Positions 16,884 to 25,190 of a stretch of 64,000 nucleotides of DNA are shown here, in pieces. A program made the position numbers and the translations under genes. The stretch is from an uncultured Acetatifactor sp. (GTDB lineage Bacteria; Bacillota; Clostridia; Lachnospirales; Lachnospiraceae). Under the pieces are notes generated by a model that saw only the letters and a list, made by a program, of their open reading frames with translations, was not told where the DNA came from and did not search any database. The DNA lies in assembly GCA_910584435.1 (NCBI GenBank), contig CAJUAP010000016.1:1-64000 (forward strand). The letters run 5' to 3'. Positions within the stretch are counted from its first letter, which is position 1; every line of letters begins with the position of its first letter.

Positions 16884-18335
16884 ATGAAAAAATTACGGAA
16901 AACTTCAGGTACAATTACTTTGGGCACACTCACTTTGGGAGCACTTACTCTGGGAACACTTTCACTCACGGGATGCGGAAACGGGCAGACAGATGCAGCC
17001 CTCAGCATACAGCCGGTAGACTTAGCATCTCCCACCCCTGAAAACCAGGCGGAGGCTGCGCAGCCGGAAAGCGGTGAATGTATCACACTGACTCTTGGCA
17101 CCAAAGAATCGGATTGGATACTGGAAAGTGCGGTAGAAGCCTACAATGTCCAAAACAGGCAATATCATGTTGAAATAGTAGAATATCTGCCCGAAGTATA
17201 TGACAATGCCGCAGCAGAAGCAGCTATGAATAGATTCTGTATGGATCTGGCCACCGGCAAGGGGACTGACATTATCCTTTTCGATAATTTGAATGCGGAT
17301 GAACTGGGGCATGAAGGTGTGGTACTGGATCTCTATCCCTTTCTAACTACAGAGGACATACAGGAAAAATATCTGGGAAACATTCTGGAATGCGCCAGAA
17401 CCGGCAACGCCCTTTACGATATCTCCCCCTCGTTTACCCTTTCCTTTATTGCAGGGGACGGTTCCCGAATCGGCTGGGAAAACGGCTGGACTATGGAGGA
17501 AATGCTGAATAGCTTTGCACAAAACGGACGGGACGGGCTGGCGCTGGCCGGAGCACAGGGAAGAACAGTGGTCCGTCTGGCGGCGGCTTCCATGGAAGAT
17601 TATATCAACTGGGATACGGGAACGGCAGATTTCTGCAGGGAGGAATTTTACCGTGTTCTGGAATTCGGAAAAACCATTGACGGCAGCAATTATATTCGCC
17701 CCACCAGAGAAAGTGTATCCTCAGGCACACATCTTGCCAGCTGGGAAGGTCTCACAACCGCAGCAGATATTCAATACCTGAAATGGCTGTTTGGAGATAA
17801 CATGACGGTAAAGGGTTATCCCTGCAGCCAGGGCACAGGCGTTGCAGTCAGCATGGCGGCAGGGGGCTCCCTGGGAATCAGCGCTTCCAGCCGGTATCCG
17901 GATGGCGCCTGGGATTTCCTGGAATTCTACGCAGACGCTGCCTGGACCAGGAGGGATTATGATGCAGAAGGTATGATCATTCATAAAGACTTTTCCAACC
18001 ACTTCCCGGGATTCCCCATAAACAGGAAACTGTTTGAGGAAATGCTGGCAGATTCTACGGTGCAGCAGTATGATCCGGACAGCGGAAAACCGATTCCTTT
18101 GCTGCAGGGAGAAGGAGAAATACCGGACTTCTATGCCAACACCCCGGAGGATGTGGAAAAGATACGAGAAATCATTGCCCTGGCCGACAGACGCTACTTT
18201 CCTGACCAGTCTGCCATCAGCCAAATCATTTCAGAGGAAATCAGCGGATACAATGCCGGCGTTCTGACTGCGGAACAGACGGCTCAGAAAATCCAGAACC
18301 GGGTACAGTTGTATCTGGACGAACAGAAAAAATAG
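16884..18335 (+). CDS. ABC-type extracellular solute-binding lipoprotein (family 1)
   Basis: 483 residues. The lipoprotein signal ends in LSLTGC (lipobox) after an internally repetitive TLTLGALTLGTLSLTG stretch. The mature part begins with LTLGTKESDWILESAVEAYN, like sugar-binding proteins of carbohydrate ABC importers, and has GTGVAVSMAAGGSLGISASS in the hinge region. AAAGGAGA precedes the start. No permease or ATPase gene is adjacent, so it is an orphan; it might act in sensing with the upstream kinase or serve an importer encoded elsewhere. It converges with the serine hydrolase gene, 23 bp away. Confidence 0.82.
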   Translation: MKKLRKTSGTITLGTLTLGALTLGTLSLTGCGNGQTDAALSIQPVDLASPTPENQAEAAQPESGECITLTLGTKESDWILESAVEAYNVQNRQYHVEIVEYLPEVYDNAAAEAAMNRFCMDLATGKGTDIILFDNLNADELGHEGVVLDLYPFLTTEDIQEKYLGNILECARTGNALYDISPSFTLSFIAGDGSRIGWENGWTMEEMLNSFAQNGRDGLALAGAQGRTVVRLAAASMEDYINWDTGTADFCREEFYRVLEFGKTIDGSNYIRPTRESVSSGTHLASWEGLTTAADIQYLKWLFGDNMTVKGYPCSQGTGVAVSMAAGGSLGISASSRYPDGAWDFLEFYADAAWTRRDYDAEGMIIHKDFSNHFPGFPINRKLFEEMLADSTVQQYDPDSGKPIPLLQGEGEIPDFYANTPEDVEKIREIIALADRRYFPDQSAISQIISEEISGYNAGVLTAEQTAQKIQNRVQLYLDEQKK

Positions 18336-18358
18336 AGGAATACTGACTGTCTTCCGTG

Positions 18359-19555
18359 TCATTCCAGCATCCCATACGCCGCCATGCGCAGTCTCCGCAG
18401 TGTGCCGGATATGCCGCCCGCACCGCATCGCTGGATAAAATACAGCAGCACGAACTCCTCACCTGGGTCCATTGTCACATAATTCCCAGTCCATCCGTCC
18501 CAGCCGTATTCTCCAAGAGACGCATTGGACGCAGCCTCTCCCTGATCCATCAGCACACGCATCAGGCAGCCATAACCATAACCTTTCATGCTGTCCCAAT
18601 TGAGGGTTCTGCGCTGCGTCTCTGTCAAACGGTTCTGCGTCATGAATTCCACTGTCTTACGTCCCAGAATACGTCTGCCCTCATACGCTCCTTTTCCCAC
18701 CATCATCAAAGCAAAGTGACTGTAGTCGTCCAGCGTGGATACCAGCCCTGCACCGCCGGATTCAAACGCTGCATCCTCGCCGCAGTACTCTCCCAAATGG
18801 CTTCCCTTGTGGGGCACAAGTATGCCCTCTTCCGTCATGTCATAATATTGTGCCAGACGGTTCCTTTTTCCCTCAGGCACGAAAAATCCTGTGTCCGGCA
18901 TATCCAGCGGCGCAAAGAATTCCTTCTGCAGAAATTCACCGAATGTCATTCCTGATGCCGCTTCCACTATTCCGCCCAGCACATCGGCGGAATACCCGTA
19001 CATCCATCTGTCGCCGGGCTGGAAACACAGTGGAACGGAGGCAATTCCCCTCATGTATTCCTGGGTGTCCACCCTCTCCCCCCGCTCTCTCCGGGCCACA
19101 AAATCATCCACCACCGCCTTCATGCGTCTGCCGGGTTCTGTTGCCCCGTCGGGATATGTGATGCCGGATGTCATATTCAGCAGGTCATATATGGTATTTT
19201 CCCGCTCTGCGGGGATTTCTCCCTTAACATTATCCCATACCTTCTGTCCCCTGAAACAGGGCAGATATCGGGATACCGGTTCCCACAAATCCACCTTCCC
19301 CTGCTCTGCCAGCAGCATCACAGCCGCTGCCGTAATGGGCTTGGTCATGGAATAGAGCCGGATTATCGTGTCACGCTTCATAGGAATTCCACGTTCTGCA
19401 TCTGCATCCCCGAACGCATTATAATACAGTTCTTTTCCCTTATGAAGTATCAGTGCACTGACACCATTTGAACGCTGCCGCACATCTCCCGGGACATTTC
19501 CCTGTGCTATCTCCTGCTGCAATATTCTGTCCGCAGCTGCTTTCTCATCCCTCAT
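18359..19555 (-). CDS. Serine hydrolase of the beta-lactamase/class C family
   Basis: 398 residues without a signal peptide. The SxxK nucleophile motif is SMTK (Ser69, Lys72) in IIRLYSMTKPITAAAVM, and the second motif is YGYSADVLGG (Y-S-A in place of Y-x-N). Such proteins include esterases and D-aminopeptidases; the substrate is unknown. ATG 19555 is chosen because AGAGGCGG precedes it; the longer frame to 19654 runs into a 49-bp minisatellite and is probably not translated. Confidence 0.83.
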   Translation of the reverse strand: MRDEKAAADRILQQEIAQGNVPGDVRQRSNGVSALILHKGKELYYNAFGDADAERGIPMKRDTIIRLYSMTKPITAAAVMLLAEQGKVDLWEPVSRYLPCFRGQKVWDNVKGEIPAERENTIYDLLNMTSGITYPDGATEPGRRMKAVVDDFVARRERGERVDTQEYMRGIASVPLCFQPGDRWMYGYSADVLGGIVEAASGMTFGEFLQKEFFAPLDMPDTGFFVPEGKRNRLAQYYDMTEEGILVPHKGSHLGEYCGEDAAFESGGAGLVSTLDDYSHFALMMVGKGAYEGRRILGRKTVEFMTQNRLTETQRRTLNWDSMKGYGYGCLMRVLMDQGEAASNASLGEYGWDGWTGNYVTMDPGEEFVLLYFIQRCGAGGISGTLRRLRMAAYGMLE

Positions 19556-19607
19556 CCTGTCCGCCTCTTTTCCTGACCAATCACGCCGATGCCGCATCCG
19601 GCATACC

Positions 19608-19800
19608 AATTCCTGACACATCACTACATCACGTTTCCAAATACCGCACAGCACTCGTTTCCTGGCACATCACAGCATCCCATTTCCAAGTACCGCACAG
19701 CACTCGTTTCCTGGCACATCACAGCATCCCACTTCCAAGTACCGCACAGCACTCATTTCCTGGCACATCACAGCATCCCATTTCCAAGTACCGCACTCCG
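19608..19800. repeat. 49-bp minisatellite between the hydrolase and arabinofuranosidase genes
   Basis: About four units with exact 49-bp spacing (TTTCCAAATACC at 19634, then TTTCCAAG, CTTCCAAG and TTTCCAAG at 19683, 19732 and 19781), with CGTTTCCTGGCACATCACAG in the unit. A partial degenerate unit precedes them. Not CRISPR-like: there are no unique spacers. Confidence 0.9.
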
Positions 19801-19820
19801 CTTTCCTTCCGCCTGGCACC

Positions 19821-21320
19821 TTATTCCGGTGTAACCTCCAGATGCAGTACACTGCAGGCCGGCACCGTAAACCGAATCCTGTCGCCGTCTACGGAAACAG
19901 CAGCAAACTCTTCCGTATGTACCTCATTGGGCGCCTCAAAGGTATTGTGTGCGCTCCTGTCCCCCGTAAGAATTTCCCCTTTCACAGCCTTCACCCTGCT
20001 GTCTGCGAACACGCTCTCCACTTCATAATTCTCTTCCAGAGACAAATTAGTAATCGTCATATGAAGCTTCCCGTCCCTGGACATGGACACGGATTCTGTC
20101 AGATTGGGAACCTTCGCATCCTCTTCCAGCCCCACTTCCTTCGTCTCCACAGAAGATTCCATCAGCTCCCCGTCCTGATGATGCTGATACATATGGAACA
20201 CATACCAGGTAGGCGTCTTCACCATCTTCGCGCCTTCCGTCAGAATCACCGCCTGAAGTACATTCACCATCTGAGCAATATTTGCCATCTTCACCCTGTC
20301 GCAATGCTTGTTGAACAGATTCAGATTAATCCCTGCCACCAAGGCATCCCTCATGGTATTCTGCTGATACAGAAATCCCGGATTGGTACCCGGCTCCACA
20401 TCATACCAGGTTCCCCACTCGTCAATGATCATGCCGATTTTCTTCTTCGGGTCATATTGATCCATGATTGCGCCATGTCCGCGGATCAGCTGCTCCATCT
20501 TCAATGTAGCTTTCAAAGTACGGTACCAATCCTTCTCGTCAAACTCCAAAGCAGAGCCCTTCTTATCCCACTTTCCTGTAGGCAGAGTATAATAGTGCAG
20601 GGACATGCCGCTCATATAGCCGAAACCATGGTCGAACACCGTCTCCAGTACCTTATCCGTCCAGTGATAATCTTCCGCATTGGCGCCGCAGGCAATCTTA
20701 TGAATGGGCTTACCGGAATTATAATTGCGCACATAAGTTTGATATCTGCGGTACATGTCCCCATAAAATTCCGGCCGCATGTTGCCGCCGCAGCCCCAGT
20801 TCTCATTGCCCACGCCAAAATAATCCACCGTCCACGGTGCCTCATGCCCGTTGGCTTTGCGCAGATCCGCCATGGGCGATACACCGTCAAACGTCATGTA
20901 TTCCACCCACTCACTCATCTCCTGGACGGTACCGCTGCCCATATTGCCATTGATATATGTCTTACAGCCAAGCTGTCTGCACAGTTCCATAAATTCATGT
21001 GTTCCGAAACTGTTATCTTCCACCACACCGCCCCAATGGGTGTTAATCATTTTCTTGCGCCCTTCCCTTGGGCCGATTCCGTCTTTCCAATGATACTCAT
21101 CGGCAAAACACCCGCCGGGCCAGCGCAGTACCGGCACATGGATTTCCTTCAATGCCTCCACCACATCGGTACGCATACCGTTTACATTGGGAATGTCGGA
21201 ATTTTCTCCTACATAGATACCTTCATAAATGCATCTTCCCAGATGCTCCGAAAAATGTCCCTGCAGCTCAGGATTCAAATGTCCCTTTTTCACCTTGGGA
21301 TTTACATACAGCTTTGTCAT
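19821..21320 (-). CDS. abfA: Alpha-L-arabinofuranosidase, GH51
   Basis: 499 residues, cytoplasmic, normal length for GH51. It removes arabinofuranosyl groups from arabino-oligosaccharides. Visible features: N-terminal [43 protein letters not shown], acid/base Glu173 in [11 protein letters not shown], nucleophile Glu301 in [10 protein letters not shown], and a C-terminal beta-sandwich. AAGGA lies about 13 nt before the ATG. Supports use of plant fibre sugars; no transporter or regulator is adjacent. Confidence 0.93.
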   Translation of the reverse strand: MTKLYVNPKVKKGHLNPELQGHFSEHLGRCIYEGIYVGENSDIPNVNGMRTDVVEALKEIHVPVLRWPGGCFADEYHWKDGIGPREGRKKMINTHWGGVVEDNSFGTHEFMELCRQLGCKTYINGNMGSGTVQEMSEWVEYMTFDGVSPMADLRKANGHEAPWTVDYFGVGNENWGCGGNMRPEFYGDMYRRYQTYVRNYNSGKPIHKIACGANAEDYHWTDKVLETVFDHGFGYMSGMSLHYYTLPTGKWDKKGSALEFDEKDWYRTLKATLKMEQLIRGHGAIMDQYDPKKKIGMIIDEWGTWYDVEPGTNPGFLYQQNTMRDALVAGINLNLFNKHCDRVKMANIAQMVNVLQAVILTEGAKMVKTPTWYVFHMYQHHQDGELMESSVETKEVGLEEDAKVPNLTESVSMSRDGKLHMTITNLSLEENYEVESVFADSRVKAVKGEILTGDRSAHNTFEAPNEVHTEEFAAVSVDGDRIRFTVPACSVLHLEVTPE

Positions 21321-21677
21321 AACTTATGCCTGATCCTTCCTGCCTCTAAGAGGCTGATTACTACAATCAGTTTACCTTCAACTTATGAATGGCATGGCTG
21401 AACTGTTACGTTTTTATTTTCATCTATCAGTCTATGACTTGACAAGTAAAATGTCAAGCAATAATGAACGCAGCGTAACTATACAGACAAATTAATGGTC
21501 ACTGTTCACGCGTCACTATCGTGAAGTGTTTTCATGCGCATTTTGCATGAAAATCCCGAGACAGCCGTGCGCGAAATCGCCGTTTTTGCAATTTCTGTGC
21601 ATTTGTTACTGTGAACGGAGTGAACAGCAACGATTAATGATTACTGTTGACAGTTACGGTCAATGAACCGTTGCATA
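21321..21677. other. Gene-free stretch with several hairpins
   Basis: Contains a CTGAACTGTTAC half site at about 21396, a TTTTCATGC/GCATGAAAA hairpin near 21530-21555, a TTCACG/CGTGAA hairpin just before it, and GAGTGAACAGCAACG further on. The related string GAGTGAACAGTAAC occurs near 24702. It looks like a dispersed intergenic repeat and not a gene. Confidence 0.5.
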
Positions 21678-22856
21678 TCACCACAGCTTAAACCTGCTGA
21701 TCAGCCATTTCACCGCCTTATACGGCATTGTCTCCAACTCCCTGGCGGCATTTTTCAGTTCCTTGCGGATTTCAATATGCTGCGGACAATGCTGCTCGCA
21801 TTTCCCACACTGTACACATTGGGAGGCGCTGGAGGTATTCTGGCGCATGGCAGTACATTGCAGATATTCAAGTCTGCCGGAAGATTTCTTCTCGGAATAC
21901 ATAGCATTATAGCAGCGAAATGTTCCCGGTATATCCACACCCTTGGGACAGGGCATGCAATATCCGCAGCCTGTGCAGCCCACCTTTATACTCCGGCGGA
22001 TTTCTTCCCGAACCTTTGCCACCAATTCTCTGTCCGAATCCGTCATACACCCCGGATATGCCCTGGACGCCGCAGCCAGATTCTGCTCCACCATCTCCAC
22101 AGAGTTCATTCCGGACAGCACACATGTTACCTCCGGCTGATCATAAAGCCACTTGAAAGCCAATTCCGCAGGCGCCCGGCCTTCCGGATCCCTGGCAAAC
22201 AATTTCTTCGCAGATTCGGGCAGAAGATTTACCAGCCGTCCTCCCCGAAGGGGCTCCATAATAATAACCGGAAGTCCCTTTTGATTGGCATACCTAAGCC
22301 CTTCTACCCCCGCCTGGAAAAATTCATCCATATAATTATACTGAATCTGGCAGAAATCCCAGGCATAGGCGTCCACCAGCTGTCGAAACGTTTCCGTATT
22401 CCCATGATAGGAAAAACCGATATTGCGAATCTCCCCGGTGACAAGCTTGGTCTCTATCCACTCCCTTATGCCCAGCTTCTTCAGTTTCTCCCATGTAGCC
22501 CCATCCGTCAGCATATGCATAAGGTAATAGTCAATATGATCCGTTTTCAGCCTCTTTAACTCCTCCCGGAACGTTTTTTCCGCCCCTTCCACGGATTTAA
22601 TAAGATAATGCGGCAGCTTGGAAGCAATAAAAACCTTATTCCGGCACTGGTTACGGTATAAAATTTCCCCTACAGCAGCCTCACTGCCGGGATAAATATA
22701 AGCTGTGTCCAGATAATTAACCCCGCCCTTTATCGCTGTCATGACTTCCTTCTCGGCCTTATCTATATCAATGGAAGTCCCCTTTCTTGTAAATCGCATA
22801 CAGCCAAAGCCAAGCAGTGAAATGTCATTTCCTTTTTTGTCTTTTCGATATTGCAT
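21678..22856 (-). CDS. Aldo/keto reductase with C-terminal 4Fe-4S domain
   Basis: 392 residues. The N-terminal TIM-barrel has GFGCMRFTRKG, YLDTAYIYPGSE with Tyr55, and Lys80 in IASKLPHY, consistent with the AKR catalytic set. The C-terminus has CTGCGYCMPCPKGVDIP and CVQCGKCEQHCPQHI, a ferredoxin-like pair of cysteine clusters. This architecture is common in anaerobes (COG1453-type). Substrate unknown. ATG 22856 is preferred (AGAGGA at 5 nt) over the in-frame ATG five codons upstream. Confidence 0.88.
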   Translation of the reverse strand: MQYRKDKKGNDISLLGFGCMRFTRKGTSIDIDKAEKEVMTAIKGGVNYLDTAYIYPGSEAAVGEILYRNQCRNKVFIASKLPHYLIKSVEGAEKTFREELKRLKTDHIDYYLMHMLTDGATWEKLKKLGIREWIETKLVTGEIRNIGFSYHGNTETFRQLVDAYAWDFCQIQYNYMDEFFQAGVEGLRYANQKGLPVIIMEPLRGGRLVNLLPESAKKLFARDPEGRAPAELAFKWLYDQPEVTCVLSGMNSVEMVEQNLAAASRAYPGCMTDSDRELVAKVREEIRRSIKVGCTGCGYCMPCPKGVDIPGTFRCYNAMYSEKKSSGRLEYLQCTAMRQNTSSASQCVQCGKCEQHCPQHIEIRKELKNAARELETMPYKAVKWLISRFKLW

Positions 22857-23215
22857 TTTGTCCTCTCTCATTCTGATTCTCTATCCGTCCTCCCATCACC
22901 GGCAGGCCGCCAATTCCATCCCTTACATTTAACAAATAATATCTCTACTATAAACCATGCCGGACAAAATGACCATACCCCAAATGAAAAAACGGCATGA
23001 TTTTCATCACACCGTTTAAGTGTTCTTCCATCCGGATGATAAAGTCTGTCCGGTATTATTATAATATCCACAAGCATTTTTCATTACAATTCTCCAATAA
23101 CCCCATGGCGGCATGCGCCTTTGGGACACAATACCGACTTTACGGCAGGGGCTGTCTGACCTTTGCAAAAGCCCTGCATTTTGCGCTGGAAAACACAAGT
23201 GTCCTATGGTATAAT

Positions 23216-23287
23216 AAGACCATATTCAAGACAGGAAACGGCCGAATGGCCATCCATACCATGATTGAACTGTAATCATGGTATAAT
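23216..23287 (+). repeat. Single copy of the 72-bp promoter-bearing repeat
   Basis: Almost identical to the three tandem copies at 6425-6641, including GACCATATTCAAGACAGG, CGGCCGAATGGCCATCC and the perfect arms ATACCATGATT/AATCATGGTAT around GAACTGT. It ends in an extended -10 (TGGTATAAT) pointing to the Cys-rich gene. Confidence 0.9.
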
Positions 23288-23314
23288 GTTGACACAGAAA
23301 TGCGTTATGTCAAC
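23279..23314 (+). promoter_or_regulatory. Extended -10 with abutting GTTGACAC palindrome (copy C)
   Basis: TGGTATAAT (23279-23287) followed directly by GTTGACAC, 11 bases and ATGTCAAC (23307-23314, one mismatch). It equals copies A and B in spacing and in the AAATGC core of the spacer. Confidence 0.7.
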
Positions 23315-23395
23315 AGCTCGCCATGTGTGCTGAAGCGCAAAACTTATGGTATCATAAACCCTGTATCACTATTCATATAAAACGGAGGTATCATA

Positions 23396-23833
23396 ATGGA
23401 GGAAAAAGGCTTAAATGCTGAATTGGTATTAGATGACCTGGAGAATTGCTGCAGAAGTGAATCCGTATGCGGACAGTGTCAGGGTGATGCCTGCACCATT
23501 GGCTATGCAAAGCATTGTATACGGAACTATCAAAAGGCTCCGAAGAAAGAAGTTCCGGGCGGTACAGAACATATCCCCACCATGGATTTTAAAGTATTCG
23601 ATGAAACAGAACTGGAAACTGCCATCGCCCACATTCTGAAGGAATGTAAAGACTGCAGGGATGATCACACGGAAGACTGCATTATCAACGTTATCCGCAA
23701 CTGCCTTGAAGTGGGCTTGTTTGGAGACGTGCATACCTATGAAGGAAGTGCACTGCAATACCTGATGTATCTGCAGACAGCTTCTCCTGAGAAATGTAAA
23801 AAAATTGCCGCTATTTATACTGACGGTCACTAA
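23396..23833 (+). CDS. Cysteine-rich protein of unknown function
   Basis: 145 residues with a perfect ribosome site (ACGGAGG) before the ATG. The N-terminal half has CCRSESVCGQCQGDACTIGYAKHC-like spaced cysteines and a second cluster CKDCRDDHTEDC near residue 82; together at least ten Cys. That suggests metal or Fe-S binding, but no family is recognised. The C-terminus ends YTDGH, encoded by a dispersed repeat (23813-23909) that also supplies the stop codon. Expression is predicted from the repeat-borne promoter and operator upstream. Confidence 0.7.
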   Translation: MEEKGLNAELVLDDLENCCRSESVCGQCQGDACTIGYAKHCIRNYQKAPKKEVPGGTEHIPTMDFKVFDETELETAIAHILKECKDCRDDHTEDCIINVIRNCLEVGLFGDVHTYEGSALQYLMYLQTASPEKCKKIAAIYTDGH

Positions 23834-23909
23834 AACCTGCCAAGTACCCCGACTCACGAGCGAAAAGCGCCAAGGTCATCACGGCAAATTTCATCGCTCG
23901 TAAGTATGA
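23813..23909 (+). repeat. 97-bp dispersed repeat overlapping a gene end (copy 1)
   Basis: Begins ATTTATACTGACGGTCACTA and ends CGCTCGTAAGTATGA. The partner at 47861-47957 has the same length and is highly similar. The first 21 bases encode the last six residues and the stop of the Cys-rich protein. Confidence 0.85.
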
Positions 23910-23942
23910 GCTGAAGCTCATCCTGTCCGGCGTCCCCCCCGA

Positions 23943-23973
23943 TAACAGTTCAGACAGGTCACTGAAATGTTAC
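23943..23973. repeat. GTAACAGTTCAG palindrome (R1 family)
   Basis: Arms TAACAGTTCAG and CTGAAATGTTA with loop ACAGGTCA. Member of a family found at about seven complete and several half sites in the window. Confidence 0.7.
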
Positions 23974-24091
23974 ACCCCAGGACAGCCGGAGCAAAAACTT
24001 AATTTCCAATTTATTGACAAATTCCTGAAATAATTTATAATAATTTTATATGATGTTTACATATCTAAAAGCAAGCAGAACGGAGGAGAAC

Positions 24092-24640
24092 ATGACAGCT
24101 AATTCAGAGGCGCAAAATCCATCAGCAGACACAGAGCAGAGGAATTTTCCAAGCACATATAAACTTACCTGTCCCAAATGCGGTAAAAATGACTTCAAGG
24201 TATTGGGGACAAAGGGGGCAAAAGGCGCATCCATCGGCATTGGAATGGCCTTCGGGGCAATCGGCAATTTAATTGCAAGTTCCTCCAGCAAAGATGAGGT
24301 CTCCGTACAGCCCGTCCAATATCAATGCAAATCCTGTAAAAATAAGTTTGAATCCCTGCCGCTGAACGCAGAGCCGGATGAAATTCTATCCGCTCCCTGT
24401 ACAATCACTTTTACCAGACTTTCCAGCTTCGTAGGTATGGCAGTGGTACAGGGCGTCTGGCTGAACGGCGTAAAAGCAGGCACCATAGACAACGGAAAGA
24501 CAATTACCTTCCAGACATTTACGAAACATAATACTATTTTTGTGACTGATCAATATGGTGTGGTAATTAATGAGGCTTACCATTTTGAGGCACAGAGCGG
24601 CGGACAGCAAAGCATCAACTTTAAGAGAAAATTTGTGTAG
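24092..24640 (+). CDS. Zinc-ribbon protein of unknown function
   Basis: 182 residues from ATG 24092, which has GGAGGAG ahead of it. A CPKCGKNDF pair near residue 29 and CKSCKNKF near residue 86 form a likely zinc ribbon, separated by a Gly/Ala-rich stretch GAKGASIGIGMAFGAIGNLI that might be a membrane-inserting loop. The C-terminal part (TITFTRLSSFVGMAVVQGV) is beta-rich. Not a family I can name. The stop TAG falls inside a CAGTTCAG half site of the R1 palindrome family. Confidence 0.65.
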   Translation: MTANSEAQNPSADTEQRNFPSTYKLTCPKCGKNDFKVLGTKGAKGASIGIGMAFGAIGNLIASSSSKDEVSVQPVQYQCKSCKNKFESLPLNAEPDEILSAPCTITFTRLSSFVGMAVVQGVWLNGVKAGTIDNGKTITFQTFTKHNTIFVTDQYGVVINEAYHFEAQSGGQQSINFKRKFV

Positions 24641-24754
24641 CAGTTCAGTCATGCGGAAATGATTGTACAATTTGTCTGCGGAAGCTTGCTCACAAAAGAC
24701 AGAGTGAACAGTAACAACTGTTACAAATTTTTATAACAAAGCTCTTTCCGCAAA

Positions 24755-24783
24755 TTGACAGCTCACTGATCCAATGCTATAAT
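24755..24783 (+). promoter_or_regulatory. Perfect consensus sigma-A promoter
   Basis: TTGACA (24755-24760), exactly 17 bp, TATAAT (24778-24783). It is the strongest promoter match in the window and drives the leader before the RNA ligase gene. Confidence 0.85.
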
Positions 24784-24789
24784 AATGAT

Positions 24790-24942
24790 GTCAAAATTTT
24801 AACCATAACATATTTGCCGACGGCAGTTTATCTGTTTCCGGCTTAAGATTGGAGTATCCCATGTAATCAATAATCCGAAAAACTAATAGACAAAAACATC
24901 GGACGCTGTAGAAAAAAGAATTCAGCGGCCAGTGTTTTTTGT
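24790..24942 (+). ncRNA. Candidate structured small RNA or attenuated leader
   Basis: A transcript from the 24755 promoter to the terminator at 24942 would be about 150 nt. It contains a GCCG/CGGC hairpin with inner CAG-TTTAT-CTG (about 24821-24845). I see no match to purine, TPP, c-di-GMP, T-box, 6S or SRP RNA. It may be an independent small RNA or the aptamer part of an attenuator. Confidence 0.4.
24896..24942 (+). terminator. First terminator in the RNA-repair leader
   Basis: Arms CGGACGCTG and CAGCGGCCAG, extended by flanking pairs with two mismatches, then TTTTTT (24935-24940). Confidence 0.65.
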
Positions 24943-25115
24943 GTACCTGTTAAACAAGGATTATTTGATCAGCATGGGATTTCTATTACAGATGAATTGC
25001 TATCTGCTAAAATGCACAAAGCATTCATTTTACTTCAGTGGTAAGACAAGTCTACGCCAATGTGCAGTATACCGTTTATAAGTAAACTGTAATACTATGA
25101 TATTTCCCCTAACAT

Positions 25116-25148
25116 GCTGTGAAAGATATTCCTTCACGGCGTTTTTTA
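25116..25148 (+). terminator. Second terminator, just before the RNA ligase gene
   Basis: Arms GCTGTGAA and TTCACGGC (one U-G pair) followed by GTTTTTTATT. It ends 43 bp before the ligase start, and no promoter is evident in between. Confidence 0.7.
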
Positions 25149-25190
25149 TTGCCATAAAACGCTTATATGAGAAAGGATCGTGAAGAATAT

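Larger units (their letters stand above)
22857..23395. other. Gene-free region between two divergently transcribed genes
   Basis: From left to right: an AAACGG/CCGTTT hairpin near 22988-23020, AT-rich sequence with TATTATTATAATATCC near 23055, a single 72-bp repeat copy (23216-23287), operator copy C, a GTGCTGAAGCGCA hairpin and a consensus ribosome site (CGGAGG) before 23396. No further gene is seen. Confidence 0.55.
24641..25190 (+). other. 550-bp leader region of the RNA-repair genes
   Basis: No gene of convincing size. It holds a relative of the 3328 inverted repeat, a GAGTGAACAGTAAC string, a consensus promoter at 24755, a structured transcript ending in one terminator at 24896-24942, and a second terminator at 25116-25148. 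A 31-codon open stretch ending TAA at about 25045 (reads VKQGLFDQHGISITDELL) is unassigned. Confidence 0.55.

Noticed and set aside
19608..19800. CRISPR array
   Set aside because: Repeats are directly adjacent with no unique spacers and no cas genes nearby; the same holds for the other minisatellites.
19842..21401. 519-aa open frame opposite abfA
   Set aside because: No ribosome site, no family features; the minus strand carries a full GH51 enzyme.
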